Source of the DNA: Bacteroidota bacterium
GTDB taxonomy: Bacteria; Bacteroidota; Bacteroidia; Bacteroidales; JAAUTT01
Reading direction: 5' to 3'
Length of the DNA stretch: 44,787 bases
Assembly: GCA_020048915.1 (NCBI GenBank)
Contig: JAIFLU010000282.1
Span: forward strand, 1 to 44,787
Shown: in pieces, positions 1 to 8,967 of the stretch
Layout: each line of letters opens with the position of its first letter
Numbering within the stretch: position 1 is the stretch's first letter
Translations under genes and position numbers: made by a program
The notes under the pieces: model-generated
What the model saw: the letters and a program-made list of their open reading frames with translations, nothing else
The model's database searches: none
Told to the model about the DNA's origin: nothing

Positions 1-1022
1 TGTTTATAGGCTTCTCGGGGCTTTAAAATTGTCGAAGGAAAATGTGCTTTATTTATGGAATCTGCAAAATGCTGCGTTTCGAGGCAATACGCCCAACGTT
101 TTTGATAAAGCTTTCCACCTTTCCCTTTTTCATTTTCGATCCAGTTGGCAGAATAAAGCTGCACCCCCGGTTGGGTTGTAAGCACTTCCATAACTCTTCC
201 TGATGCAGGATCGTGAGCAATTGCCGCTAGTCCAAGAGTTCCATCCGGTTTATTCAAAACCCAGTTTTGATCATAGCCAAATCCATACTTGATTTGATCG
301 TAATCTTCATCGATAAGAGCTCCAATTTTCCGGGATTTCGAAAAATCCATCGGAGTACCTTTAACACTGAGGATTTCGCCGGTTGGCAAAGATGTATCAT
401 CCGTTGGAGTAAAAAAGTCCCCATTTATCATCAGCTCCTGATCGTAAATGCTTCCGGAACCTTCACCTGCCAAATTAAAATACGAGTGGCTTGCTAAATT
501 AAAAACGGTGGTTTTATCGGTAGTGGCATAATAATCGAGTCGAAGCTCATTCTGGTCAGTTAATGTGTAAGTAACTTTCACCTTTACATTTCCAGGGTAG
601 CCCTCTTCTCCATCTTTGGCAAGATATTCCATTTCAACCATCGACGAATTGGAGTTGGTAACATCCCAAACTACTTTATTGAAACCAACTACTCCTCCAT
701 GCAAATGATTTGGGCCATTATTTACCGCCAATGAGTATTCCTTATTCTCAAGCGTAAATTTTCCTTTACCAATGCGGTTGGCACATCGGCCACAAATTGC
801 ACCCATATAAGGTCCATTTCCATTGATATATTCAGCAATGGTATCGTAACCCTGAACAATATCTGCAAATTTTCCGTTCCGGTCGGGAACAAAAATGCTT
901 ACTATTATTGCTCCGTAGTTAGTTACCTGAGCAACTAATCCGTTTTTATTCTTTAAAGTATACAATGCAGTGGGTTTACCCAGATGTGTCGCTTTAAAAG
1001 ATTCTTCCTTTATAATATTCAT
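1..1022 (-). CDS. galM: Aldose 1-epimerase (mutarotase), 3' end outside the window
   Basis: This gene reads leftwards from the ATG at 1022-1020 and stays open to base 1, so about 340 N-terminal residues are visible and only the tail is missing. The product interconverts alpha and beta anomers of galactose or glucose, feeding the correct anomer to galactokinase. Visible family signatures are NHLHGG (about residues 105-110), the NLASHSYFNL block with the catalytic His near residue 179, and the CLETQHF block near the end, which carries the catalytic Glu. No signal peptide is seen, so it should be cytoplasmic. It lies 68 bp downstream of galK on the same strand, which supports a Leloir-pathway role. 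Identification is by recognised family motifs and context. Confidence 0.93.
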   Translation of the reverse strand, partial: MNIIKEESFKATHLGKPTALYTLKNKNGLVAQVTNYGAIIVSIFVPDRNGKFADIVQGYDTIAEYINGNGPYMGAICGRCANRIGKGKFTLENKEYSLAVNNGPNHLHGGVVGFNKVVWDVTNSNSSMVEMEYLAKDGEEGYPGNVKVKVTYTLTDQNELRLDYYATTDKTTVFNLASHSYFNLAGEGSGSIYDQELMINGDFFTPTDDTSLPTGEILSVKGTPMDFSKSRKIGALIDEDYDQIKYGFGYDQNWVLNKPDGTLGLAAIAHDPASGRVMEVLTTQPGVQLYSANWIENEKGKGGKLYQKRWAYCLETQHFADSINKAHFPSTILKPREAYK

Positions 1023-1090
1023 ACTATTTCGAATATAAATTTCAGGCTGAACGAATGATGGATAATCACTTTTTCAGCCTAAAAATGAAT

Positions 1091-2374
1091 TTAGATTTCA
1101 ACTTTTACAGATCCCTTTTGACGGATAAAAAGATTATGGCAAGCTCCTTTACCATAAACATGCTCTAAAGTGCCCATATACTTGCTGAGCAGGTTTTGAG
1201 GAACAAATGCCTGAATAGTACCGGCAAATCCACCTCCATGAACGCGCCATGCCCCTTGTCCTTTCAATACCATTTCGCTTAAGGCAAGAGCCAGTGAAAC
1301 GCCTTGTTCACGAACATTATTCACCGGGAAAATATTTTGGTTATACATGTAGGAGCTGTAACCCGATTCGATCACCATTCCGAGGAATGATTTAAAATCG
1401 TTTTTTTCCAAAGCTGCAACCTGATTCACAACCCGATCGTTATCACCAAGGAAATGGTATGCACGAAGGAGAGCGCGATCTCCCACTTTTTCACGAATTT
1501 TTGGTGCAATATCAACAACTTGCTCCAGAGTAACCTGACGCAATACTTTTTTACCTAACTCTGCTGCAACAGCTTTCATATCGGTAGGAAGCGAAGCATA
1601 TTCGTCGTTCAAATCGGCATGGTTACCACCTGTATCGGTAATTACCAATGCAAAACCAGTGGCTACAAAATCAAAATTTACCTTTTTAACAATTGGCTTG
1701 GAAGGATCTTCAAAGTCAATAGTAATTAAGCCGCCCATTGCACAAGCCGTTTGATCCATTAATCCGCAAGGTTTACCAAAAAAATTATTTTCGGCATACT
1801 GACCAATGATAGCATTTTGGATCGGATCTAATTTCCCATCGTTAAATAATTCGCTGATAATAGCCCCGATAAGTACCTCAAAAGAGGCAGAAGAACTTAA
1901 CCCGGATCCTTTTGGAACACCGCCATCAATACAAGCATCAAAACCACCTATGGTATAACCTAACTCTTTAAGGCGGGCACTAATTCCACGAACCAGCGAC
2001 TCAGAGGTGTAGTACTCATTTTTGTTTGGGCTAAGGTTCGATAGATCAACTTCAAATTTCGGATATCCAACGGACTCGATGCGAACAATATTAGAATTAT
2101 TTTTTGCTGCAACGGCAACGTTGTCGAGGTTTACAGCACCGGCCAAAACGCGTCCGTAGTTGTGATCGGTATGGTTACCGCCAATTTCGGTACGACCAGG
2201 AGAGCTAAATAATTCTGCTTCATCTTTATTAAATGATGCTTGAAAGCCCTTTAATAAGGCGACATAGCGATTAGCCTGCTTTTCTAATATAGCTGAATCT
2301 TTGCCATATAATTCATAAAAGGCATTGTTATTCCCTTTATTGATTTTAGAAATTAGTGAATCTATCTTTCCCAT
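1091..2374 (-). CDS. galK: Galactokinase
   Basis: A GHMP-family kinase of 427 residues that phosphorylates galactose at C1 with ATP, the first committed step of the Leloir pathway. The galactokinase signature is at residues 60-74 (GRTEIGGNHTDHNYG), the ATP-binding glycine/serine motif at about 154-164 (PKGSGLSSSAS), the catalytic Asp sits in CGLMDQ near residue 207, and the C-terminal GHMP motif GGGFAG is near residue 380. It is about 45 residues longer than the E. coli enzyme, mostly N-terminal. It forms a two-gene minus-strand cluster with galM; no transporter or GalT is in the window. No convincing promoter was found upstream of 2374. Confidence 0.95.
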   Translation of the reverse strand: MGKIDSLISKINKGNNNAFYELYGKDSAILEKQANRYVALLKGFQASFNKDEAELFSSPGRTEIGGNHTDHNYGRVLAGAVNLDNVAVAAKNNSNIVRIESVGYPKFEVDLSNLSPNKNEYYTSESLVRGISARLKELGYTIGGFDACIDGGVPKGSGLSSSASFEVLIGAIISELFNDGKLDPIQNAIIGQYAENNFFGKPCGLMDQTACAMGGLITIDFEDPSKPIVKKVNFDFVATGFALVITDTGGNHADLNDEYASLPTDMKAVAAELGKKVLRQVTLEQVVDIAPKIREKVGDRALLRAYHFLGDNDRVVNQVAALEKNDFKSFLGMVIESGYSSYMYNQNIFPVNNVREQGVSLALALSEMVLKGQGAWRVHGGGFAGTIQAFVPQNLLSKYMGTLEHVYGKGACHNLFIRQKGSVKVEI

Positions 2375-2483
2375 AATAGTTATAAATATTAATTGTTATG
2401 CAATTTAGGTAAATATGGATTAGTTTAATCTGTTTTCTAATTTTAAAGTTCGTTATCAATTTAAATGTCAGTATTAATACTAT

Positions 2484-4076
2484 TTACTCTTTCCCTTCGT
2501 ATTCGAACCAGTCGAAATCAGCAGGAACATTACTCATTTTTCCATTTCCAGTGGAATAAAGACCGATATAAACACCGGTGAAACCTCCAGCAACTTCAGA
2601 TGATAAATATCGGGTTTCTACCTTTCCGATTTCAATCCTAGGTAAAAGATTATTCAATTGATAACTAAATGTATAATTTTCGGCTGTGCCATTTACACTC
2701 AAAATAATGTTTGGGTTTTCGACAGCCACTTTAGCTTGTTCATGAACGATACTCCCGATGCGATAACGCAACACCACATATTTTTTACCGCTTTCATAAG
2801 TAAGGTACAGGTCGTAACGATGTTGCTCATCCATAAATAATGTTAAACCAGCTTCTTCCCCATTGGTTTTGGTATCAAAATTCAAACTTGCAGCCGTCCT
2901 GAAATTAAAATGTTGTTGCCTGCGCCCAATAAAAGCAGGCGAGTTAACGTCGTTTAATGAGACTTCGGTTCCTTTCAACCGGAGACAGCCAGGTTTTTCC
3001 ATTAAACTCCAGGTAGCAGCATTTGGATTACGCAAGAAATTCCATTTTAAATCAAGTGTTTTATTGTCAAACTCGTCTCGTATTGCTTGAGAAGGTGTCG
3101 ATTGCAAAGGAAGCGTTTTAGTAGTAACTAACAGACTTGCTGTGTCCTGCTCATTAATAAATGGCCAGCCTTCCTTATTCCACTGCACGGGCATCAGGAA
3201 TGTTTCGCGCCCCAAATGATGGTATGAACCTCCGGCAGTACGAAAGCCCAAAAACACTGTCCACCAGCTCCCGTCATGAGCTTGCACTAAATCGGCATGA
3301 CCGGTACCCTGAATTTGGGTAATCATTCCGCTAATATTTCGATGCGTAAGAATAGGATTATCGGGGTTACTTTCGTAAGGCCCCCAAATATTTTTACTAC
3401 GCGAAATGGTTTCCATGTGACCAAATTCAGTTCCTCCTTCGGCAACCATCAGATAATACCAGCCATTTACCTTATAAATATGAGGAGCTTCAGGATATCG
3501 ACCTCCCGTTCCGCTCCAAACATTTTTTATTTCGGAGAGTATTTTACCGGTTTTCAGATCAATCTCCGAAAAGTCTATGCCAATTTTGTCTTTGCTATAT
3601 CCGGTCGACATAAAATATGTCTTCCCATCGTCATCAAAAAAGATAGTAGGATCGATCCCGCCTTGTTTAATCCAGGTTGGTTCACTCCATTCTCCGGCTG
3701 GATTATTGCTGGTAACGAAAAAATTCCCGCCACCGGAAACATTGGTGGTAACCATATAAAACGTTCCGTTATTATAACGAATAGTGGGAGCGTAAATCCC
3801 CCCGGAACTTCTGGCCTTCTCGAGCGGCAATTGCGACTGACGGGTAAGACAATGTCCAATTTGTTTCCAATGGATCAAATCTTTACTGTGAAAAACAGGC
3901 ACCCCCGGAAAGAATTGAAATGAACTGGTAACCAAATAATAGTCTTCGCCAACCCTGCAAACGCTTGGATCAGGATAAAATCCCGGCAGAATTGGATTTT
4001 TATAGGAATTAACCTGCGAATAAAAATTGCTGAAAATAAATAAAGCAAGTAGGCTAGTAATCAATAGTTGCTTCAT
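2484..4076 (-). CDS. Secreted glycoside hydrolase family 43 (beta-xylosidase/arabinofuranosidase type)
   Basis: A 530-residue enzyme with a signal peptide (residues 1 to about 20) and an N-terminal five-bladed propeller of GH43 type. The catalytic base Asp36 lies in PGFYPDPS, the pKa-modulating Asp142 in GGIDPT and the general acid Glu196 in PEAPHI, the standard GH43 triad. From about residue 330 a second beta-sandwich domain follows, as in the XynB-like GH43 subfamilies that cleave xylo-oligosaccharides or arabinosyl side chains. Export to the periplasm is inferred. A TATTTTTG promoter element lies just upstream and an inverted repeat lies farther out. It is not part of a SusCD locus. Substrate (xylose, arabinose or both) cannot be settled from sequence, but a GH67 operon elsewhere in the window favours xylan. 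Confidence 0.9.
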   Translation of the reverse strand: MKQLLITSLLALFIFSNFYSQVNSYKNPILPGFYPDPSVCRVGEDYYLVTSSFQFFPGVPVFHSKDLIHWKQIGHCLTRQSQLPLEKARSSGGIYAPTIRYNNGTFYMVTTNVSGGGNFFVTSNNPAGEWSEPTWIKQGGIDPTIFFDDDGKTYFMSTGYSKDKIGIDFSEIDLKTGKILSEIKNVWSGTGGRYPEAPHIYKVNGWYYLMVAEGGTEFGHMETISRSKNIWGPYESNPDNPILTHRNISGMITQIQGTGHADLVQAHDGSWWTVFLGFRTAGGSYHHLGRETFLMPVQWNKEGWPFINEQDTASLLVTTKTLPLQSTPSQAIRDEFDNKTLDLKWNFLRNPNAATWSLMEKPGCLRLKGTEVSLNDVNSPAFIGRRQQHFNFRTAASLNFDTKTNGEEAGLTLFMDEQHRYDLYLTYESGKKYVVLRYRIGSIVHEQAKVAVENPNIILSVNGTAENYTFSYQLNNLLPRIEIGKVETRYLSSEVAGGFTGVYIGLYSTGNGKMSNVPADFDWFEYEGKE

Positions 4077-4102
4077 AAGGTCAAGTTAAAGAATATAAAG
4101 GC

Positions 4103-4110
4103 CAAAAATA
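4103..4110 (-). promoter_or_regulatory. Bacteroidota -7 element for the GH43 gene
   Basis: The minus strand reads TATTTTTG, matching TAnnTTTG, 27 bases upstream of the GH43 start codon. No good -33 box is present, which would suit an activator-dependent promoter. Confidence 0.45.
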
Positions 4111-4154
4111 GTATTTCATTTTATATAAACTAAGAATGTGAATAAAAATTGAAC

Positions 4155-4178
4155 ATGAACTAACGAAAAACAGTTCAT
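4155..4178. promoter_or_regulatory. Inverted repeat, candidate activator site upstream of GH43
   Basis: Perfect 7-bp arms ATGAACT and AGTTCAT are separated by 10 bases. The repeat lies roughly 45-75 bp upstream of the GH43 -7 element, a typical activator position, inside the divergent intergenic region shared with the AAA+ operon. The function is inferred. Confidence 0.3.
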
Positions 4179-4238
4179 AGTAACATTCGTTTCACAAATT
4201 GTCAATAATGAAGGTTAATAAAGTTCGTTTTTAATCGT

Positions 4239-4246
4239 TACTTTTG
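4239..4246 (+). promoter_or_regulatory. Bacteroidota -7 element of the TPR-AAA+ operon
   Basis: TACTTTTG matches TAnnTTTG. Transcription would start near 4253. This decides the start of the next gene: a TTG at 4244 lies inside the promoter element, so the first usable start is the ATG at 4268. Confidence 0.6.
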
Positions 4247-4267
4247 CATGCTAAATTTTCGAAAAAT

Positions 4268-5584
4268 ATGGATGATATCCAAAGTTTAAGGGAAGCACTC
4301 CGGCAGTCACCCGATAATCTTCCTTTGAAATTAATGCTGGCTGAGGCACTCATTAAGAGTGCATTATTCGCTGAATCTGAACAACTGTTAAAGGAGGTAT
4401 TGTATCAACAACCCGATCATTCAAAAGGTACAATTTTATTAGCGCGAATTTATTTTCTTCAGGAAAAATATTCTACATCGCTTGTAATACTTGAACAACA
4501 AGCGCAATTACAACCCAATAACCCCGAAGTACTTTTATTATTTGCCAGAGCCTTATTTAAAGATGGATCAAAGGATCAAGCCAGAATTCAATACCAGAAA
4601 ACTCTAAAAATTAATTCTTCCTATACGGATGAAGAAATGGATAAGGAATTCCGTTTGCGCCAGCATGGTAAAGCAATGGAAGAAGACGAAGATGAAATGG
4701 ATGAAGATGATATCCGGAACTTCGAAAAACCATCCATCAATTTTTCGCATGTAGGTGGTATGAAATATGTGAAAGACCAGATTAGCCTCAAAATAATTAA
4801 TCCATTAAAATTTGCCGATTTATATAAAGCCTACGATAAAAAAGTAGGGGGAGGAATTCTTTTATATGGCCCCCCTGGTTGCGGAAAAACCTATATTGCA
4901 AAAGCTACAGCCGGTGAAATAAACGCAAACTTTATTAGTGTTGGTATTCACGATGTATTTGATATGTGGCTGGGAGCCTCGGAACAGAAACTTCACAATT
5001 TTTTTGAAGTAGCCCGTAAAAATGCCCCATGTGTTTTATTTTTTGATGAAATCGACGCATTGGGAGCCAACAGGAACGACATGAAAAACCATGCCGGCAA
5101 ACACGTTATAAATCAATTTTTAAGTGAGCTTGATGGCATAAGCAGCAATAACGATGGCGTTTTGATTTTAGGGGCTACAAATGTTCCATGGCATATCGAT
5201 CCTGCTTTTCGTCGTCCAAACCGTTTCGACCGGATTGTTTTTGTACCACCACCAGATTTGGAAAGCCGCAAAAATATTCTGGAAATAATGCTTCAGAAAA
5301 AACCAGTAAAAGATATTGATATTCAAGCATTGGCAAAAAAATCGGCCGATTACTCCGGAGCCGATTTAAAAGCAGTTATCGACATTTGCATTGAAGACAA
5401 ACTTACAGAGTCTTTTTCGAGCGGCGTCCCCACTCCTATCCAAACAAAGGATTTATTAAAAGCATTGGACAAGCATAAACCCACATCGGTGAAAGAGTGG
5501 TTTCAGGCAGCCAAAAACTATGCATTGTATGCAAACGATACCGGCCTGTACGATGATATTGCCAAGTATTTAAATTTGAAGTAA
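4268..5584 (+). CDS. TPR-AAA+ ATPase (Cdc48/FtsH-like ATPase domain)
   Basis: A 438-residue protein counted from the ATG at 4268; an in-frame TTG 24 bases upstream overlaps the promoter and is unlikely. The N-terminal 120 residues are tetratricopeptide-like helices (LLKEVLYQQPDHSKG, repeated LxPNNPE patterns), followed by an acidic linker (EEDEDEMDEDD). The AAA+ domain has Walker A GPPGCGKT at about 201-208, Walker B LFFDEID at about 257-263, and the FRRPNRFDR arginine-finger region at about 314-322, all intact, so it should hydrolyse ATP. No membrane segment or protease domain is visible. It begins an operon whose next gene starts 9 bases after its stop. A chaperone or remodelling role is inferred; the specific function is unknown. 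Confidence 0.85.
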   Translation: MDDIQSLREALRQSPDNLPLKLMLAEALIKSALFAESEQLLKEVLYQQPDHSKGTILLARIYFLQEKYSTSLVILEQQAQLQPNNPEVLLLFARALFKDGSKDQARIQYQKTLKINSSYTDEEMDKEFRLRQHGKAMEEDEDEMDEDDIRNFEKPSINFSHVGGMKYVKDQISLKIINPLKFADLYKAYDKKVGGGILLYGPPGCGKTYIAKATAGEINANFISVGIHDVFDMWLGASEQKLHNFFEVARKNAPCVLFFDEIDALGANRNDMKNHAGKHVINQFLSELDGISSNNDGVLILGATNVPWHIDPAFRRPNRFDRIVFVPPPDLESRKNILEIMLQKKPVKDIDIQALAKKSADYSGADLKAVIDICIEDKLTESFSSGVPTPIQTKDLLKALDKHKPTSVKEWFQAAKNYALYANDTGLYDDIAKYLNLK

Positions 5585-5593
5585 CCTGCTTTT

Positions 5594-6841
5594 ATGTATA
5601 CAGACGCTCAATTACGCGCCCAGTTTTTTATCAATTCCCGCAGGTTCGACGAAGCCGAATCGCAACTAAAACAATCGTTAGCCCAAAATCCGCACGATGC
5701 AGGTGCATTAAACCTGTTAGCCTATTGCTGCCTGATGCAGAATAAAAACAAGGAAGCGCTTTCGCATATTGAATTAGCTATTGGTCAAGAACCTACCAAT
5801 GGACGGCATTTTTATATTCGGGCCTTCATTAAATACGAGGACAGCGATTACAAAACTGCTGAAACCAATATTCTGGAAGCATTGGCGCTCGATTCCATGG
5901 AACCGGAATACTTTTCGCTGCTGGCAAATATCCGAATCCATACATCGCGCTTTAAAGAAGCGCTTGAGGCAGCAAACAGCGGACTTGCCATAGATGCTGA
6001 AAACCTATCGTGCTTAAATGCCCGCACTATTGCGCTTTTGAAGATGAAAAAAGCCGATGCCGCTTATGCTACCATTGAAAAAGCTTTAAACTACGACCCA
6101 ACCGATAGTCAAACCCACACCACATTTGGTTTTGCGCTGCTCGAAAATGGAGAATCGAAACTTTCTTTAGTACATTTCCGCGAGGCATTACGCCTAAATC
6201 CTTCCAACGAAGGAGCACGCCGTGGAATTATCGAAGCAATGAAATCCCGTTACCTGATTTACAGGTTGTTTCTGCAATATGGGTTTTGGTTATCGCGCCT
6301 GAAAGGAAATGTTCAGTGGGCGTTTATCATTGGTTTATATTTTCTGATACAGGTTATCGATTCGGTGGCGAATTCTAATCCGGCACTTGCTCCATTCCTA
6401 TCACCCATCATCTATATTTATGCTGCGTTTGTAGTTTTTACCTGGTTAATCATGCCAATTTCAAACTTGTTTTTGCAAATGAATAAATTTGGAAGGTTTG
6501 CGCTCAATAAAACCGAAAAAACATATGCCATGATAATTGGAATTTTACTTGTCATTGCAGGTTTTAGCATCATTGGACTATTAACCACCCAGAAAGCTTA
6601 TTTCTTCGATATGGCGGTGGTAACTGTAAGTCTTTGCCTACCGCTCGCTGTAATGCAGCACATCACCCGCAAAACTCATTTACAGGGAATGTTTGCCATT
6701 ATTGGCTTTATGATATTAGTAGGAATTAGTATGGTTGTTTTTTCTTTCATTGGAAAAGGAACAGGGCCGCTATTTATGATATATATTGTATCTGCCCTGG
6801 GCTCTCAAATCCTGGCAAATTATTACTTATCAAAACGCTGA
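5594..6841 (+). CDS. TPR-repeat integral membrane protein
   Basis: A 415-residue protein. Residues 1 to about 215 form tandem TPR units (ALNLLAYCCLMQNKNKEALSH and similar). From about residue 235 there are roughly six hydrophobic segments, for example near 240-255, 270-296, 312-331 and the final 60 residues, so it should sit in the inner membrane with the TPR part on one side. It starts 9 bases after the AAA+ gene and ends 9 bases before the glycosyltransferase gene, so the three are almost certainly one transcript. I do not recognise a named family beyond TPR. A scaffold role coupling the ATPase to envelope proteins would fit the context but is inference. Confidence 0.8.
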   Translation: MYTDAQLRAQFFINSRRFDEAESQLKQSLAQNPHDAGALNLLAYCCLMQNKNKEALSHIELAIGQEPTNGRHFYIRAFIKYEDSDYKTAETNILEALALDSMEPEYFSLLANIRIHTSRFKEALEAANSGLAIDAENLSCLNARTIALLKMKKADAAYATIEKALNYDPTDSQTHTTFGFALLENGESKLSLVHFREALRLNPSNEGARRGIIEAMKSRYLIYRLFLQYGFWLSRLKGNVQWAFIIGLYFLIQVIDSVANSNPALAPFLSPIIYIYAAFVVFTWLIMPISNLFLQMNKFGRFALNKTEKTYAMIIGILLVIAGFSIIGLLTTQKAYFFDMAVVTVSLCLPLAVMQHITRKTHLQGMFAIIGFMILVGISMVVFSFIGKGTGPLFMIYIVSALGSQILANYYLSKR

Positions 6842-6850
6842 GAAAAAGGA

Positions 6851-8875
6851 ATGTTTCGTAACTTTAATAGCAAAATCAGTTCTATGCGGTTCTCAGGAAA
6901 ATATAAAATCGCGCTTCTGTGCATCTTTGCAGTTGTTTTGTTATATTTTACTTTCCGATCTCCCATTCTTCGGTTTGTTTTCTCGAAAGTTCAGGCGAAA
7001 CTAAAAAACAATTACGCACTGACCCTGGAAGCTAAAACTGTAAAATTTAAAGGGTTTAAAACTGTTTATTTCCAAGACCTTAAGCTTAGTCAGGATTCCA
7101 ATATATTGTTGTACATCGACTCACTAGCGCTTAACCCCCGGTTTTTTGCTGCTTTAAGAGGAAAGATTTTATTGAAAGAAATTGATATTCAACAAGGTAC
7201 TTTTAATTTTGACATTAATCATCTCCGAAACATCAAAAAGATTACTGCCCAACTACCTTCAGACACTTTGATTCCTCCTGTTTCCGAACCGGTGAATTTC
7301 TCAAAACTTACCAACAGGCTTATTAATACCTATTTTCAATATGTTCCTTCGCGGTTAAACATTAATAAATTCAATATTGCCTATAAGCGCGACACACTGT
7401 TTGTTTCACTTACACTAAATGAATTTCATTTAAAAAACAACTCATTCTCAGGATCAACTTATATACAGGATAATAAAATTACAGAAACTCTTCTTGTCAA
7501 GGGAACAATTGATAGTTACAATGATCAGATTTCCTTTAATATTACTAACGTTGAGAAAAAAAACATAACCCTCCCCTATATACAATTTCGCTGGAACACG
7601 CTAATCTCTTTCGACAGTTTATCGGGCTATTTTGGAGTTGAATCATACCGAAGTGGAGTATTGCAAATGAAAATAAAATCAGGAATCCATAATTTTATTG
7701 TTAATAACAAACGTATTGGCCCCGATCCCGTAATTACCCAATTTGGCAGTGCTAACCTGAATTTGAATGTTTCCGAACGGGCTGTTGAAATAGATAGTAC
7801 CTCCACACTGGCCTTTAATAAAATTCGCTTTTCCCCTTATTTTAAATTGGAGAAAAATCCCGACCGTAAAGTTATATTCAAAATCATCCGGCAGGAATTC
7901 GAAGCTGACAAACTTCTAAAATCCTTTCCCGATGGATTATTCGAGAATATTACCAAGCTCGAAACCAAAGGTAACCTTATTTATAGCCTGAACTTTGCCA
8001 TTAATCTGGATAATCCGGACAGCGCCTTGCTACACTCGCGCCTTGAAAAGAAAGATTTTGCAATTTTGAAATATGGTGGGGACGATTTCCGGAAAATGAA
8101 CGGAGATTTTCGATACGATGCTTTCGATAGAGACCGTTTTGTTCGTTCCTTTATTATTGGCCCTGAAAACCCTGATTTTGTGTCGCTGGACCAAATTTCG
8201 CCTTACCTCAAATACTGTATCCTAACCTCCGAAGATGGAGATTTCTTTTATCACCGGGGCTTTAACGAAAACGCTTTTCGCGAATCGATTTCTAAAAATA
8301 TTAAGGAAAAGCGCTTTGCTAGAGGAGGTTCTACCATTTCGATGCAATTAGTGAAAAATGTTTTTTTAAGCCGTAAAAAAACGATTGCCCGCAAAGTGGA
8401 GGAAATGCTAATTGTATGGATGATAGAAAACCTGCGTCTTACGAGCAAAGATCGTATGTTTGAAGTGTATCTGAATATTATCGAATGGGGACCGGATATA
8501 TATGGCGCCAAAGAGGCTGCACGATTCTACTTTAATAAACCTGCATCGCAAATTAACTTAAAAGAAGGAATATTTTTGTCCAGCATTATTCCCAGGCCAC
8601 GGGGATTTAAATATGCCTTCGACACTACCGGTCATTTACGGAGCCACTATGCGGGTTATTATCGCCTCTTGAGCGGCATAATGCTTCGAAGGAACCAAAT
8701 AGCGCCCGAGGACACTTTCAATCTAAAGCCAGACCTGGAATTAGTAGGTGCAGCAAAATATTATCTTACCAAACCCGATACAATTCGGGAGGATTCAATT
8801 TTCTTTATTGAACCACGGGGATTTCAGCTGGAAGCAATGCCTCTAAAGGTAGAAGAAACTGATATTGATCAATAA
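6851..8875 (+). CDS. AsmA-like/GT51 fusion: peptidoglycan glycosyltransferase
   Basis: A 674-residue protein with one membrane anchor (about residues 19-34). The next 400 residues resemble an AsmA-type N-terminus (LEIDSLALNP-like and KGFKTVYFQDLKL patterns, beta-rich). The C-terminal domain from about residue 445 is a GT51 transglycosylase, which polymerises lipid II glycan strands in the periplasm. Visible GT51 motifs are EDGDFFYHRGF with the catalytic Glu near residue 461, RGGSTISMQLVKN near 491, and VYLNIIEWG near 539 with KxxEML between. There is no transpeptidase domain, so it is not a bifunctional penicillin-binding protein. It is the last gene of the three-gene operon. The GT51 call is firm; the AsmA-like call is based on general resemblance. 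Confidence 0.85.
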   Translation: MFRNFNSKISSMRFSGKYKIALLCIFAVVLLYFTFRSPILRFVFSKVQAKLKNNYALTLEAKTVKFKGFKTVYFQDLKLSQDSNILLYIDSLALNPRFFAALRGKILLKEIDIQQGTFNFDINHLRNIKKITAQLPSDTLIPPVSEPVNFSKLTNRLINTYFQYVPSRLNINKFNIAYKRDTLFVSLTLNEFHLKNNSFSGSTYIQDNKITETLLVKGTIDSYNDQISFNITNVEKKNITLPYIQFRWNTLISFDSLSGYFGVESYRSGVLQMKIKSGIHNFIVNNKRIGPDPVITQFGSANLNLNVSERAVEIDSTSTLAFNKIRFSPYFKLEKNPDRKVIFKIIRQEFEADKLLKSFPDGLFENITKLETKGNLIYSLNFAINLDNPDSALLHSRLEKKDFAILKYGGDDFRKMNGDFRYDAFDRDRFVRSFIIGPENPDFVSLDQISPYLKYCILTSEDGDFFYHRGFNENAFRESISKNIKEKRFARGGSTISMQLVKNVFLSRKKTIARKVEEMLIVWMIENLRLTSKDRMFEVYLNIIEWGPDIYGAKEAARFYFNKPASQINLKEGIFLSSIIPRPRGFKYAFDTTGHLRSHYAGYYRLLSGIMLRRNQIAPEDTFNLKPDLELVGAAKYYLTKPDTIREDSIFFIEPRGFQLEAMPLKVEETDIDQ

Positions 8876-8967
8876 AAATTCTGGTTCATTGTTTCTATAT
8901 TCAAAAATTAAAGCTTTTCTACCGGAGGTAAATCGCTTTTTCTATATTTACTTCTCAAAAAACAGCT

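Noticed and set aside
3297..3923. Long plus-strand open frame inside the GH43 gene
   Set aside because: It is antisense to a well-supported GH43 coding sequence and has no recognisable protein features.
1..4076. Galactose genes plus GH43 as a classical polysaccharide utilisation locus
   Set aside because: No SusC/SusD pair, sensor or transporter is present, and GH43 has its own promoter region.
4244..4267. Upstream TTG start for the TPR-AAA+ gene
   Set aside because: It lies within the TACTTTTG promoter element, upstream of the predicted transcription start; the ATG at 4268 is used instead.
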